Below, in pieces: positions 44,346-58,125 of a stretch of 64,000 bases of DNA. The stretch lies in contig JAKZAN010000004.1 in NCBI GenBank assembly GCA_023053545.1, positions 5,766,001 through 5,830,000 on the forward strand, given 5' to 3'. The stretch is from Lepidurus packardi (lineage: Eukaryota > Arthropoda > Branchiopoda > Notostraca > Triopsidae). Under the pieces are notes generated by a model that ran no database searches, was not told the origin of the DNA, and was given only the letters and a program-made list of their open reading frames with translations. The translations under genes and the position numbers were made by a program. Numbering within the stretch: the first letter of the stretch is position 1; each line of letters starts with the position of its first letter.

Positions 44346-47300
44346 TCCTTTGTTTATTACGCACATACCGAGAGACTGCGTGCTTTTTAAGAATACGCTA
44401 CTTTTAGTGTATTTTAATAGGCTTTTATTTATTTTGATTGGCAATTAACGATTTTTTCCTCGAAGTATTGAATATTGGGCCAAGAAGCTCGAGCGTAAGA
44501 TGGAAACAATCAGTGGGAGACAATTATCCCGTCAACATCTTCATCAGCCACATGTTCAATTGTCCGGATAATTACAACTGATTCAAGAACAGAAGAAATT
44601 AACTGTCCCAGAGAACAAAACAATAACTTGCTATTGAAATCCACACTCGAAAGCGAACAATTGGCGTGTTGTTTATTGTCGACAAGCACCGCCCCATGGG
44701 TGGAGCAAATGTAAACTTATGCTTATAACTGTTCGTTTTGAACTCAAGACTTTCCAATTCGACTTTCAAAGTATAGACTAAAGCGAATGCTTATAATCTT
44801 AAGTTAAGGAAGTTTGGCTGGTCTAAGTTGAACGTACTATACAAAACGAATGCGGCAATGGTATGCCTCAGTACGCCTTCTGAGTTGAGCCCGGAGGAAA
44901 GCGACTTAACCCGGCCAGAGCTTATTGACAACGCTGGTAGTTTGTTTCCCGCTGACAGTCTGCAGTACAGTACGATTTTCTGCAAAAAAAACTAGAACAC
45001 AATAAGCGAAAGCTCTTGGCTAGAACGAATTGACAAGTTGATTCAGGTTCAAAGGCTTACCCTGGCTTACTTTTTGTCCCGATTGGACAAAATGACTTAT
45101 CGCAAAAAATAACCGGGTTACCTCTGCCAAGACAAGGCAGGGTCAGTGGCCATAGTCGATATATAGCTTCTTTTAGAATTCCCATAATACGTTGCCTGAT
45201 TTTGAAAAATCCGAGCAAATAAACCTTTGTGTTGCCATGACGGATTTCGAACAACTGCTCAGCTTTCTCGCCGTGCTATTCTCCACTCCCTTAGTATATA
45301 GGGTACTGGCCCCCCTTTTCTCCCAACTTTGGAGTGACGTGACTCTGCACAAAGTTAACACTCATGCCCCAACAGTTTTCGCTCCTACCGGTACATGTAA
45401 ATGGTGGCGGAAGTTGTATTAGAGGAGCGGCTAAAACTAACACTTGAAAATGAAAAGGGAAAACGCCCTAGCTCGCCGTACACATATACAAGGCTTTAGC
45501 GTCGAACAAGCATTTTGTACACTATACTGTACGATCAACAGTCTCTACTTGCGAAATCACGGCCGTGTTCCTTTTTGGCTGCTTCAACAACCTCAATCTA
45601 GAACCGACCTAGAAACTAGAAGCTAGAAGTGCATTAACATTGCTTAACATTAGTGCCTTGTCCGAATAAGCTTTTAGCCTAGCGGAAGTTGGCGAACTGC
45701 ACAACACTTCCTGGGTCCATGGATGTTCGCTTCTGTAACAAAGATAAATTGCTCTTTGGTATAGAAAGGGCCCTGTCTGGATTGCAAAATATAGAGAAAT
45801 TTTTTTAGTCCGTCTTTGTCCTTTCCTTTTTTTCTTTTCTTTTTTGAAGATATAGGAGTAAAAAGTTAAAGTTAAGCATGGATCAGGTTTCATGTGATGG
45901 AGATTAGGACCGAAGCGGCATAAGGTTTTGGGTAGTGTAAGCTTACACCGTGTAGTACAGCGCATAGGATCCATTCTGGTGATATTGACGCTTTTAAACC
46001 CTTTAGCTTTTCGTAACGGGCACACAAGTTACGTGTGTTAGTAAAGTTATGTGCCAGCTCTTTGAGCCCCTGCTTTTTGACCGTGTGTTGTGCTTGCAAA
46101 TCTTGTGAGAAAAGCTTGAAATGGCGTGCGAGCGCGCGAGAGCAGGAAAGAAGAACCCTTTTCTGGCATTTTGTTTATTTGCATGTTTGCCGTTAGGACC
46201 TTTGACCGGAATGGTGCTGCTTCTTCGACAAACAACATCCCGAGTTTAGTTCGGAAAGCAAATGCCATGTCATGCTAAGCATAGTTATTGCATTGTCGCC
46301 ATGTGGTTCCACAGCATCCTCTCTGGGCCATATTTGGAGACTAAAATGCAGCCTATAACCCAAACCTAGAGGAAAGCCAAACAGCGGTTTGGTGTTTGGT
46401 TTAGGGGAAAAAAAGCCCCAAGCACCTCACACGCCACGCCACACATAATTTTCTAGATCTTCATTCTTTGCCTTTCGCTTTGTGCTGCCTTTTTTTTTCT
46501 TGTGGCAAAATAAATAAATTAAAAAAAGGCACCATGGAGATTTACAAGAACGGTATCTGTATCAAGGGGTGGATTATGGAGAGCACGAGTTAAGAAAAAG
46601 AAACAAGAAAAACGCTTGACAAGTCATGAAATATTTATTTCGAGCAGTATAAGGTGGTGTGTGTTATGTATATATGCGATAACTCTTGGAAAGTTTTGCA
46701 GACAAAAAAAGTTGTCTCTCTCTCCCTGTAGGCCAGGACAGCACTTAACGGAATACCAAAACATAAATTTGGACAAAAACTTGGACGAGTTTATGATTAT
46801 GAGCTTCCGTAGATCCCATATCACCTAGAAGATTATAACGTCAAAATAAAAATTCCTAAAATTGACGCCGAGTCAAGATATGTTATGGAAAAGGGGAAGG
46901 TCGTAAAGTATTTAGCCCAAAAAATATGTCCAATAAAGTACGATTAGCATTTACAGAGTTTCTGGCACGTTAGAATAACGTTAAAAATGTCTCAATTGCA
47001 CTCTTTTCTGGGTCCCGTTTCGCCAATTGTAACACTAACGTCGTTTTAGAAAATTTCCCTGTGTTCCACGGCCCTTGTTAAAAATAAAAATAAAAAGGGA
47101 AGTAATTAGGTTATTGGAGTTGGTATTTTCTTCTCGAACAAGGATCAGGGAACGGGAGAATCCAATAAGTTGGCCATGCGAGAATTTCTTGCCTCTCACA
47201 CGACCCTTTTCTCTTTGCCCTCTGATTACTTATGCAGCATTCCGCGAGATTAAAGGGTCTCAAGGCAGCGAACAGTAGGGATCTTTTATATAAAAAGCGC

Positions 47301-47880
47301 CAGTGTTTGCAGTGACTATATACTCAGCCCAGGCTGCTATAAGCCTGCCTAAAGGTAAACTATCATTAGCCAAGCCAACAAACGAAATTCAATCAAGACG
47401 GAAGAGTGACAGACAACACAAGAAAGTCTTTATTTATTGTGAAAAAGAGGCTTGATTTTCCTCGAGCTAAGAGGGGAAGTATAAGCAGCACAGAATGCCT
47501 TCCACAGAGAAGGTAAAGTAGCCTCGTTATATGCAAAAGTTGTCTGTCAACGTTGGAAATCTTTTCAGGACTGCTCTGCGTCACATGTCTCATCATCAAG
47601 CAAAAAAAGGAAAGAAAAGTCCCGGGGACTAAAGGATTTATATTTCTTGTCCTGCTTCTTACATCCCTTTTACCCGCGATTCTTCCCCAGAAAAGCCCCG
47701 TGTATGACATTGGTAATGGTGAACGTTGCTAGCACAGCAATTTTGCTTTCCAGTCCTTAGTGTGAAAAGGAAATAATGATCTGCTCCTCCCTCAGCGATT
47801 TGGTCCATGAACGTCGAAGCAAGTAGGATCATGCTGCCTCAGTCCAAACTTTCCGTGTGTTATCCTACTACTTTCTTTCT
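44346..47880. other. presumed intron, second part
   Basis: No supported gene or RNA. Contains the family C-related fragment at 44,700-44,810. Confidence 0.35.
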
Positions 47881-47898
47881 CCCCCCCCCCCCCCCCCC
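47881..47898. repeat. poly-C tract, 18 bp
   Basis: Uninterrupted C run after a TTTCTTTCT stretch; one of several long C/G runs in the right half (also at 51,426, 62,429 and 63,169). Confidence 0.9.
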
Positions 47899-48483
47899 AA
47901 TTTTTTCCCGAGGGTTGATTTTCCAAATCGAGTTGCTGACGCTGACTTTAACCAATCATAGCCATACGTCAATGCCCTCTACAATTTATTGTCCAAGGAA
48001 GTTGCCGATATTAAAGGGATTTGCCAAAAGCGAGTCGTGCCAAAACTGCCGACTGACTAACGTTCACAAGGTTTCCTTATATAAACGTATTTTGGTGAAT
48101 GATGGTCCTCATTAAGGCTAAGGGCACAGTATGATTCTATACCACCATAGCACGGGAAGCGCAGAAACATTCTTAGGTAAAAAGTTAACACACTTTCACG
48201 CAAAGAACATTTTGCAAAATTTCTTGACAGAAATGTAGCAAATAGGAAACCGCAGGGTATGACAATTTAGATTTTCTTGCTTTCACCTTCACTAATTTGC
48301 AAATTGTATTTAGTCATTCTCTTTTCAATCATTAAAATAAATCATCTGTTTCAACAAATATTTTTTTAAAGAATTTAAAAAAGGTAAAGTCGCAAACTTA
48401 GGGACGTTCATCTCCTAGATATGTGATTTTCATATTTTAGAAAAAAATTCAACAAATTGAGCACGTCGTTGTAAAGTTAAACC

Positions 48484-48600
48484 TGCACGTGGTTTTATGC
48501 GCAGAAGCAATGCGCGTTCATACGTATCCGTACAAAGTACTTGGCGCCATCTTGTGGTAGCTTGGGTGTAACAAGCTATGCTATAAGGGAAGTTTGAAAG
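48484..48600 (+). repeat. dispersed repeat family B, copy 6
   Basis: The best-preserved copy: GGTTTTATGCGCAGAAGC, AATGCGCGTTCATACG, TTGGCGCCATCTTGTGG, TAGCTTGGGTGTAACAAGC, TATGCTATAAGGGAAG. Confidence 0.65.
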
Positions 48601-50049
48601 TACCCTTCGTGAGTTCGGGGATTGAAATAGCCTTTTCATTACTTTTCTCTAAATTTATCCTCCACCCCTTTTGAGTCACGCCCTTTTGCCGGAAAGTTCA
48701 GACTTTCGGTTCACCTGTTTCCTATGCTAGTGGGAGAGGGTTTGGTAGAAGAATCGCGATTGCATTTCGTGCGTTTTATGATTTCCATCCACGTCGCCGA
48801 GTTAAAGGAATGTGTGGTTTTTCAAAAGAGAGGGTTGAAAGGCGAAACAGGGGTAAAGTGTATCTACTTTGGAAAGTCGAAAGTCGGAAAAGGGATGCTG
48901 GTACTAAAAGCGTCGATTCCGGTACGACTTTGGCGGGAATTTATCCTTTTACCCCCTTCTTCTTTTTTCATTTTTTTTCCTTTGAATATATCCGTTAGCT
49001 ATTTCGCGCTATCTCCCAGCTTGCTCCCAGCATGCTATGTGTACACTCCCTGCTGCTAACTCGTTTCCATTTGAAAGTAATATTAGCACTAGATTTTTCT
49101 GCCCCTACCTTTTTTACCTTCTTTGTTTGCGTCTTTTTATTGCGAATGGCTTTTTTGTGGCTTTGCCTTTGCCCATAGTTTTTTGAGAGAAGAAGAGAGT
49201 TGTGAAGTGACTTGTTAATGAAAGCTTGGAGCATTTTCGCCATAAAAGCCGAGGGAAAAGGCAACGGGGTGAATGTGGGGGGTTGGGTGTAGCCCATCGT
49301 GGTCCAGGATCAAAGGCAAGTTGTTATTAGCCAAGGGATTACAGCCGGAAAATTAGCAATTTGGAATGAGATGGCAGACGGGCAGCAGAGCAAAGACGCT
49401 ATACACGGACTTAAGAGAGGTTTTGCTTCCGTTTCCACGTGAGATTGTGTCCGGGTTTTCCTCCAGATTATAAGAAATGGAAGTTGCGACAGTAGTAAAA
49501 GCGAAAATGAAGCAGGAAAAGAAGAGCAAATGTGTGTGAATGCGTGCGTGCTGTATGTATAATAACTTGCTGCCAAGATTCTTAAAATAGAACTTGTGTT
49601 CCACAGTTCCACATGCTGAGTTCGGGTTTTCACAACATGGGCCCAGTACTGTCTCGAAAAACTTCTTCCCCTCTCGTCCTTTCGAGTATCAAACGTGACG
49701 AAAAAGTGGGTGTCTTAAGACGTCAGCTGCAGCAATATACACTAAAAAAATAACATAAATATAAAGAAGACTGGCTAATACTGATGAGTTTGCGGAGCCA
49801 AACGAGGCCGATATCATCTGTTTTTCCCGTTGCTCTCATTGATGCATCCATTCAGGGCTTGCTGCGTGATATGCCTGGTAACATCTTGTTACACAATGCA
49901 TTGTGTATTGTCCCTCACAATATCAGCAAGCAGCAACCCTAAACCACTCAATTCAAAAGCTAAAAGAGTAAAATTTGCGTAATCTAGGGGTTACACTGTA
50001 CGGTTGAGGAGGGAAGTTGACGCAATGACGGCTCGTCAAAAGGACTCTG
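48601..50049. other. presumed intron, third part
   Basis: No supported gene. Contains an 18-bp perfect palindrome at 49,890-49,907 (see findings). Confidence 0.35.
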
Positions 50050-50915
50050 TATACCCGACAGGGGGACGCCGGGACCCGACAGAAGGACGCCAGGTCCATA
50101 ATCTTTTAAGCGACAAATAGAATTTCCAGTTTTCAAAGTCTCTGCTCATTGTTTAAGCGCCAGCGAGATTTGCAAGTGCTTGAGCCATATTAAAGAAATG
50201 CTTCACAAGGACTCCGGACCCAGAGAGAAGGACGCCTAACCTAATCTAGCCTACCCTAACCTAACCTGCTGACGTATTTTTGACGCCACAAGTACTCCGG
50301 ACTCCGACAGAAGGACGCCTAACCTAGCCTAATCTAGCCTACCCTAACAAACCTAACCTAAGCTGCGTTCCTTTTGACCAAAGTTTAAGCCGACTTAAAA
50401 TCTACCCAAGAAATCGCGCTTATAAGCGTTCGAGATAGGTAGACTTCGCTGTACTTTGGGCTTATAAGCGTTTTCGTTAGCTAGTCGACTTAAGCATTAG
50501 AAGTCGACTTTTAGTTTTGGTCTCAAGTCAGGCAAGTTTATAGCGAGTACTCGTGTCCCCAGACTTAAACTTAACCCCACCCCTTGTTTATTTATCTCCT
50601 TTGTCGACAAAAATTCATATATTGCTTTTTTATACCCCGTTAGAAAGACGCCTAACCTAATCTAGCCTACGTAACCTAACCTAACGCTGTGGTGTACTTT
50701 TTTAATACGGCTTACGTACTTTCTAATATCCTTGGCGCTTAACCAGTTAACAGAGCCTTTTTAAACTCGAAATCCTATTGGTCCCTGACAAGATTATAGA
50801 TTTGGCATCCTTCTGTCGGAGCCGGGCGTCCTTGCCTCGGGTACGGGCGTCCTTGTGTCGGGTACACGGATTCCTTTTGTCTAGTTGTCCTTATGTCGCG
50901 TTGCCGGTTGAGGGG
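50050..50915. repeat. cluster of GACAGAAGGACGCC / CCTAACC repeats in opposite orientations
   Basis: CCGACAG(A/G)(A/G)GGACGCC-like units recur at about 50,054, 50,075, 50,225 and 50,306, and more loosely at 50,640, three of them followed by degenerate telomere-like CCTAACCTAATCTAGCCTA strings. After 50,795 the same motif returns inverted (GGCATCCTTCTGTCGG, GGGCGTCCTTGCCTCGG, GGGCGTCCTTGTGTCGG). A family C element sits between them. Confidence 0.7.
50365..50610 (+). repeat. dispersed repeat family C, copy 3
   Basis: AAGTTTAAGCCGACTTAAAA, two CTTATAAGCGTT blocks, GTCTCAAGTCAGGCAAGT, CAGACTTAAACTTAACCCC. It is nested in the telomere-like repeat cluster. Confidence 0.65.
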
Positions 50916-51425
50916 GGTATTGCGGAGAAGTCCTTTTCCTACGTTTACTAGGATTCCGTAGTAAAAATGCCTTAAACAATTGCAGAAAAACCTATGGGGG
51001 GACTCTTCTTTAATTGGCTCTTGAATCAAACGTCCGTCCTGGCATTTAGAGAAATCCTGGAATGAGCCATTTTTTGTTACAAATGGGAAAAAACGAAACG
51101 AGCTCTATAAGGCGTTAAGTCTACTGTCAGATTGCAAAGGAGGCAGTAAAAGATATGGCTAATGAGCTCTTGGGTTGCCAATTAGGCTCTTATTCTGCGG
51201 CAATCACGCGAGTATATACGCGTCTTAAGCTCTTTGATGGTCTTTGACAAAAGTTGGATTATTTCTCACATGCTCTTCTTAGTTCTCACGTTTTAGGATT
51301 TTACTAACGATTCCGGGATAGGAAAGTTGCAAGGAACCCCCCGTACCCCATACGCTTTTAAGAGTCATGCAATTTGTCTACTGTGTATCTCCTTAACAGA
51401 GTGGTGGACATGTTAATCAAAAGGA

Positions 51426-51439
51426 GGGGGGGGGGGGGG
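51426..51439. repeat. poly-G tract, 14 bp
   Basis: Uninterrupted G run after AAAAGGA. Confidence 0.9.
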
Positions 51440-54400
51440 TTAAAAAGTGATGAGAGTGCACTTCCGTCCAAGCTAGTTTCCTAGTTTGAATTCCAATTTC
51501 TGGGAATTGCTGGGATTTCTTGTCCTATCTCTGTCATCTTGCTTAGCCATAGTGCTTAGCCTGACGTCTTCATCCTTAACTCACAAACCCCAAAAGCTCC
51601 CTTTTCCTTATAAACAGTTAAAGGGGAAGGTGGTTAATTTCGCACCCTCCCTTATCCCTTGTGTTTTGTTTTGACGTCCAAGGATGACTGAAGATTCCGG
51701 TTCTCCGACGACGTGTGCTTCCACTTGCCCCGGTATAGAAGGAAAATGGAATCTAATGGGTTTCGCCCTTTGCCCTAGCTTAATTCGGGAAAGCTTGATG
51801 AACTAAGTTGCTCGGAGGGTTTTGATGAAGTGTTGTCAAATCCTTATTTTAAGATGGACTTTCGCCGTGTTCCAGTTTACGGTTACACTACTATTCATAA
51901 TAAGTCTCGGGATCTTTTACCTCCCAATTAGATGAGCTGGATTTCTGCTGCAGCACTATTATAAGGGTCGCTTCCTTCTAGACACAACTCGTTAGTATGC
52001 ATAATAGGAATGGATGAGACGGCTCAACCCGTTTAGACGTGGTTGAGAAAATTCTTGTTCAAATCAAGAATTCTGCTCGCCGTATGCCACGTGTTTAGGA
52101 GGAGGAGGGGTGGGAGAAAAAAAAACCTTGAATTGGACAACATGAACCTTGTGTTGGAGTGGTCCGCGGAAGATAAAAGTGCCGTTGGATCGGAGGTGGT
52201 GCAGATTTTATTTCTTCTAATTTCTGTATTAGCCAAAATAGGGGATAAACAGTACACGCAGTACAGATTTGGGGCATTTTTTTGTAATTTTATGTATTTG
52301 AACCCTTAGTATTGTTTTCTCATACCCTCACTTTTCTGGTTTTGCATAGAAAAAACGCGTGGTTATACCTGAAACCGTATACTTCGACTGATCATTGCCT
52401 CAAATCCTGCGCTTCGTCACTTTTGATAATAGCGTCTGTATAGTTCATACGAGACTAACAGGCCCAATTTTAAACGTAAAGCAAGTTTGGTTCATATTCC
52501 TTGATTTTCATAACTTCTTATTTCACTGAAGTTAAGTTTTATTGAGGGCATTTGGTTTGATTTTCTTTTAAAATCACAATAATGCTTCGTGTTGTGGCAT
52601 TTTTCGTGTTTATTTAGGGCAGTTTTAAATATTAGTACTCTTGGTTCCTGGATTTTAAGAAGTGGTCTGGTATCCGATTCCGTAAGTCATTTTATTAGCC
52701 CCTCCCCCCAAATAAAAGTAATAATAATAAATAAGTCGTAATTCCCTCCGTATATGAAATGTTTTAAAATTTATGGAATGAGTAGTTTTTAAGAAAATAC
52801 GTACTAAAATGTATTGGACTACTACAATAATATTAAATGTATTGGAATTCTATTCAGTATAAAATATGGTCTAGAATTTCTGCTTTAATGTGTGCTGGCA
52901 TTAGCGTAATTTATGCATGAATATGTTTACTCTTAGGAAATAAAGTATGGTTAACTTTGTAAGAAATCTGGATTCAAACATCGTTTACAATTCATTAAAA
53001 ATAATTTCCATTTTTGGCTCGATCACATAACTCTTGGATCACGATTTAAATTCATCATTCACCACATTAGCAAGGTTTATTATTTTATTTTCAATTCCTT
53101 TTTTATAAGCTGAAATGCATAACAGCTCTCTAATTTAATTAATAATTTATCATGGGGTGGCAACGTATTAAATGGATTCCTGCGCAATTAAACGTGTAGT
53201 TTCAGCAACAATGAAAAGTAATACGGCCGGTTCGGGCGTTCCTATAAGAATGCCAGAACTCGTTTTCATTGTTGCTAAAAATACAATGTTGCATAGACTT
53301 TTGCTGGTTACGACCAAGAAAACTAAGACGTTTAAAAAAAAATTTACAATACAAATCCGAAATTACGTTGTAATCTTCTAATGGTAAGGCCCTTAACATA
53401 TTTCACTTGTAGCTATTACATATTTGAACAATGAACACACCTTTCATAGTCTATTTTTAATATTATAATTTTATCCTAATTTTACCAATTTTTCAGTGGC
53501 ATAGAAGGTACCGTACTGGCCAAAGTACGGTTATGTTTTAGAGACAAAATTCGCTCTCTTCAGGAGCGACAATCTACGTCTGCTCTAAGAAAACAGCAAT
53601 TTTCGCTCTAAGATGCAAATGCTACTTTTATCTGCGCAGGTACCAGCCGTTTTTTATTATTTTTTTCTTCATTTTTTTTTGTAATGCGCTGCATAGGTAG
53701 AACTTGGGTACATTAGGGTTTCAAGGTTCAAGGATTCTGTTCTGGAAATAACCTATTGATTAACGTCTGTCAGTGGTTTGATGGAAAGTATATGCAACCG
53801 AGACTCCCCTTCAAACTTAAACAAAGTTTACTTACACAGAGTCTGGCTCCGTGTCTAACTCTGCTGCACCGCTCGTCTCTCTGTCTTTTCTTGCAGAGAA
53901 ACTTTACGACAGTCAAAACATTCCGAACCCGATAGCCGTGTCTTGTCAATTCGATGTGTCTGACTGTTTTCTTCGCAAAGGTGACTGAGCTCAATTACGT
54001 GCGCATAAGTTCCAATTATGTTTCGCAATGTGGAAACTCTCTTTGCCCACTTTTGTCAAAAGTTGGCCGTGTTCCAGTAGTATTTCCCCCGTTTCCTGCA
54101 CAATTTGAGTTTACTCCTACAAAGCCAGAGAAGAGGGACAATTTGCACGTATAGACAGAGCAACGCCGTTCTCGCCTTCGATTCCAGCAATAGTTAGAAG
54201 TTTTGGGGTGCTATATAGGTTAGAAAGTTTGCCCAAATGTGGTTGTTGATCGAATCGGTGATGAATCTCTGCAGCAATAGGTCCTTTTGACTACTTACTA
54301 TGCACATTATTTTCTCACGAGTTCCACCATTCTTTAATTTGTCATCGTCCTGGGAATAGCGAGAGAGACATGTCTTCACTTTTTGGCTTCCCTTTTTCTT

Positions 54401-57400
54401 GTCTGTGCTTGGCCTCCCAAACAAATCAATATGTGTTAATAGTGCAACGATGTTTGTGCCTGATGCTTTTGCTTTTTGCTGCAGTGTACACTAACGGTTA
54501 TTTCTGCTTATTGGAAACTAGATCTCTCGGGTCTAATTCTTTTTGCCAACTCACCCTACGCTTCATATCATTCCAGCATATTTTCGGCTCTCTATGTAAG
54601 ATACACACAAACACGATTTCGATCAAAGATATATCATATTGAGTTTGGAGAATGAGATTCCTGTATCCTTGGTTTGCTCTCACAAAGTCTCCTAGACTCC
54701 TCTCTTCTCATGTTCTTTCTTAGATAGATAGTATCCTAGCCAAAATAATCGGCAAAAGTATCAGTGCCTCGACAGCAATTTCTTTTCGACAGCCGAGCGG
54801 ATTTCTGTTTTTCGTGGAATTTTTTTGCTCCTTCCTATATACAGATAGAAAGTCTAAGTTGTCGGTCTCTTGAATAGTTGACGAGGCTGAATCTTTTATA
54901 TTTTCACGCTCACACTCTCTAAAGCTGTATATGATCGGCCGTTTCAGTTAAGCTTCAGTAAATAATTAATTGATCACAAACTGTTAGAAAAAGTTTTATT
55001 TTTTTCGACTCAACACTTATTGAATGGAAAATAATTCAGCGTCTGCAGTAACATCATCTAATTGTACTTTCAAGTTTAGTAAAAAGTACTTTTTAATCGT
55101 AAATGTACTATTTCACATTGTAAATTTACTATTGTAAGTTTAATATGAAATAATTGTTGGGTCAAAAAACAGATTTGAAATTGTAAAATCATAAAAAATA
55201 TAACAGTGTAATAAGCTGCTAAGTTAAGCTGCTAAACGAAAAGCGGAACTGGTAATGGAATACAAGGTTTGCCTGTCTGTTTTAAGAGGATTTCTTCTAA
55301 AGAGGCCTTCGTGGTGTGTTCTAGATCGTATTCTTATATAGATCGTTGTATATCTTGCATGCCCTCCAGCATGCAGCGTTAATTAAATTGGTGGTTCTTT
55401 TATTTGGACTGCGGCCAGTGTAGTTAGTAGAGCCTGCAATTAGTTCAAGATGACTTGACCTGTAGGGGGAGGGAGAGTGACCCCTTGACTTCTTTCTTTT
55501 TCTTTTCTATTTATTTTTTATACTGCACCCAAATTGGACGCGGGGACTAGGCGATGACTGTAATATATCGTAAACCGGATTCCCTGCCACACCCTCTAAT
55601 TACGGAGAAACTGTATAGTCTCGTGACTCTAATGGAAACACAAGGGCACCGGAGGCCTAGAAATCGGGGCTTTTATGTATATTATCGAATGCTTTACCCT
55701 CTCGTTTTGGCGTGGCCTGTGTGTGTTTGTACGTGGGAGAAGGGTTAGGACTAGGAAGGGGAGGGAGAGGGTGAGGGGGCAACAAGTTGCCTTAATTTGG
55801 AAGTGAAAGAGAATAATTAGATTGTCTGTAAGCGTATTAGAGAAGGGAAAACGCCCATTTTACATGCTAATACCTCGGTCAAGTATTCGTTTTCGCGTTT
55901 TCACGTATTCGCTTAACATATGCTCCGTATTTAGTGTAAAGTGTTCGTGAAGGACCAGTTAATAAGCAAAAGCTCTGGAAATGCGGAAAAGAAAGTGCGT
56001 CATTCCCAAAGTGCTCTTTCAATCATTAGCAAATGGTTCGAAACGGGAACATAGGAACACTCGCGTATGTCTACAAGGATTCGCTATGTCGTGTGTACGT
56101 TGTTAGTTACTGATGCTTTGCAGTGCTGTTTCACTTTTTTTGTTTCTCACGTACCGTTTTGTTCCGTTCACACTAATGGAACCCAATGGGCCTTTCCTTC
56201 TTTTTTTCTTTTTGATGTTGCCAGCAATTTGGCCTCCATAACTTGTTACAAAGAAAAGAGTACAAAGTAATTTTAGGGCTTTCGTCGTCTAAGGTCTCTT
56301 CAGGGCGTTTAATTTTTTTTCTTTCTCGGTCTCTCTCTTTCTCGCTTCATTTTGCAATAATAATGGCAAAGCAGCTGCTGATGAGCATCTCCCATGACAA
56401 GTAATTTTTCACAGTTTCTCACCTATTTCTTTCCATCGATTCGCGAGAATCGTCTCTAGTTAGGTTTTCATTACTGTTATTGCGCCCTGGAAAAGCACGT
56501 ACCCATTATGCGCCTTGTTTCCTAATCATCAAACGAAAAAGGAGAGTGTTCATAAAGCTTGTTCTTCTTCTAGTTCGTTGTTTTTTTCGTTTTTTTAAAA
56601 TGGAGAAAGCAAAGATACTCAAGGCACTTCTGGCAGAATCAGAAATGGATCGAAAATAAAAGGGAATACCTTTCCTAATCTTCTTCTCGTGTCCCCACTT
56701 CAAAAGTCAATATGTAAACTTATATCATGAAAAGACATGTAAGACTGTACCAAGACACACTGACTGACCCACTGTATTTTTTGCGCATTTGCTGAGCTTC
56801 CTTTTACCAAATGAACACCAAAAAAACACTCGGAAAACGTATTTAGAGTTTCCAAATCAAAGCCCCATGGTGCTGCTCAGTTTACAATTGGTTTTGAGAC
56901 TTGCTGACCCTTTTTTAGTTGATCTCAGTTTGCCGTTCGAAGGCGAGGTTAGAACCAAAAGAAAGCGTCTACATAAAAAAGCTAAGCTACTGATCCTATC
57001 TTGGGACGCCTGGGGCGCAAAGACCCGTTGCAGTTGCAGTTTGGTTGTATTAGCTGGAATTCTGTGAGACAGCCGATTCACAATATTTTGTTTAAATTAA
57101 AAGTTGGAGTATGGAAGAAGCGGGAAAAAATACACAAAAAAAAGCAGTGCTCAGATGGCTGCAAAGTTTTTATCTCATTTTGCTTGTAAGGACCCCAAGA
57201 CAACAAGTTTAAATCCAGAGTGAAAAAAATTATCCTTTTCATTTATGCATAAAAGAAGTTTCGCCCTTGATATACCCCAGCGTCGGCGTTCTTGCCTTCT
57301 TACTGGTATTTCCCCGAGACTTTATAATAATAATCTTTCGCGCGAGGTCCAGATTGGATGGTTTCATACGTTGGTTCTGCTACGGCGTTATATCGAGCTT

Positions 57401-57512
57401 GTTTCTAGTTTCTTGGAAGATTTTGGAAGACTTCGACATCTAATTCCAAGAAAGCTGTGAAACTTCTTGTGGTTCAAAGTTGAAAGTATACTTTGGTGCG
57501 ATATTGGGGCAC
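51440..57512. other. presumed intron, fourth part
   Basis: About 6 kb in which I can support no gene, RNA or repeat family. AT-rich with short homopolymers. All open frames are short, and most have antisense partners. Confidence 0.35.
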
Positions 57513-57864
57513 TTGTACACTTTTCCCCCACATTCTAAACACTAATCCACGATTCTAGAGTATAAATGCCATTCATAGTGCAGAGGGTTTTCTTGGGTGA
57601 CTGTTTAGAATGCATATTGTAGAGGGTTAGGTGGGATAGTGTTGAAGTGACTTATTTTAATTGTTTCGTAAAAATGGAACTGTTATTTTAGTTTTTTCTC
57701 ATCACGCCATGAGTGGTTTGGATGCTATGAGCGATGATTAACTCACGAAACCCTCTACAATATGCATTCTAAATAATCATCCACGAAACCCTCTGCACTA
57801 TGAATTGCATTCCTACTGGAAATTTGTGGACTAGTGTTTAGAATGTGGGAGAAACAGTGTACAA
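57513..57864. mobile_element. non-coding inverted-repeat (fold-back) element, distinct from family A
   Basis: Arms 57,513-57,626 and 57,751-57,864 are inverted copies (TTGTACACTTTTCCCCCACA against TTGTACACTGTTTCTCCCAC on the other strand; shared CACATTCTAAACACTA, CATAGTGCAGAGGGTTT and GAATGCATATTGTAGAGGG), with about 124 bp between them. Size and structure fit a MITE-like fold-back element. Single copy in this window. Confidence 0.75.
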
Positions 57865-58125
57865 GTACCAAATTGAGGAACGGATTCTGACGAGATGGCA
57901 TTGTGCACTTTGCTTGGTTCCTAATTCTAAAGTCATTTAGCTTTTCATATACTCGAGAAGCTGGATAATTTAAGTTCATTGTTCAGCTCATGCCTTCCCA
58001 GGAATTTCCTTTGTTGAACGCCGTTACTGCTATATAAACCTGCTCATATTCTGTTCTACTTTTGGAAAAGTGTGCAGGTAGAACTATTTCAACTTGAAAA
58101 TACCACCGGGTCGTAAAAAAGTTCA

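Noticed and set aside
53770-53994. Minus-strand frame with His/Cys spacing vaguely like a zinc finger
   Set aside because: Spacing does not fit C2H2 or other finger patterns, and there are no flanking splice sites.
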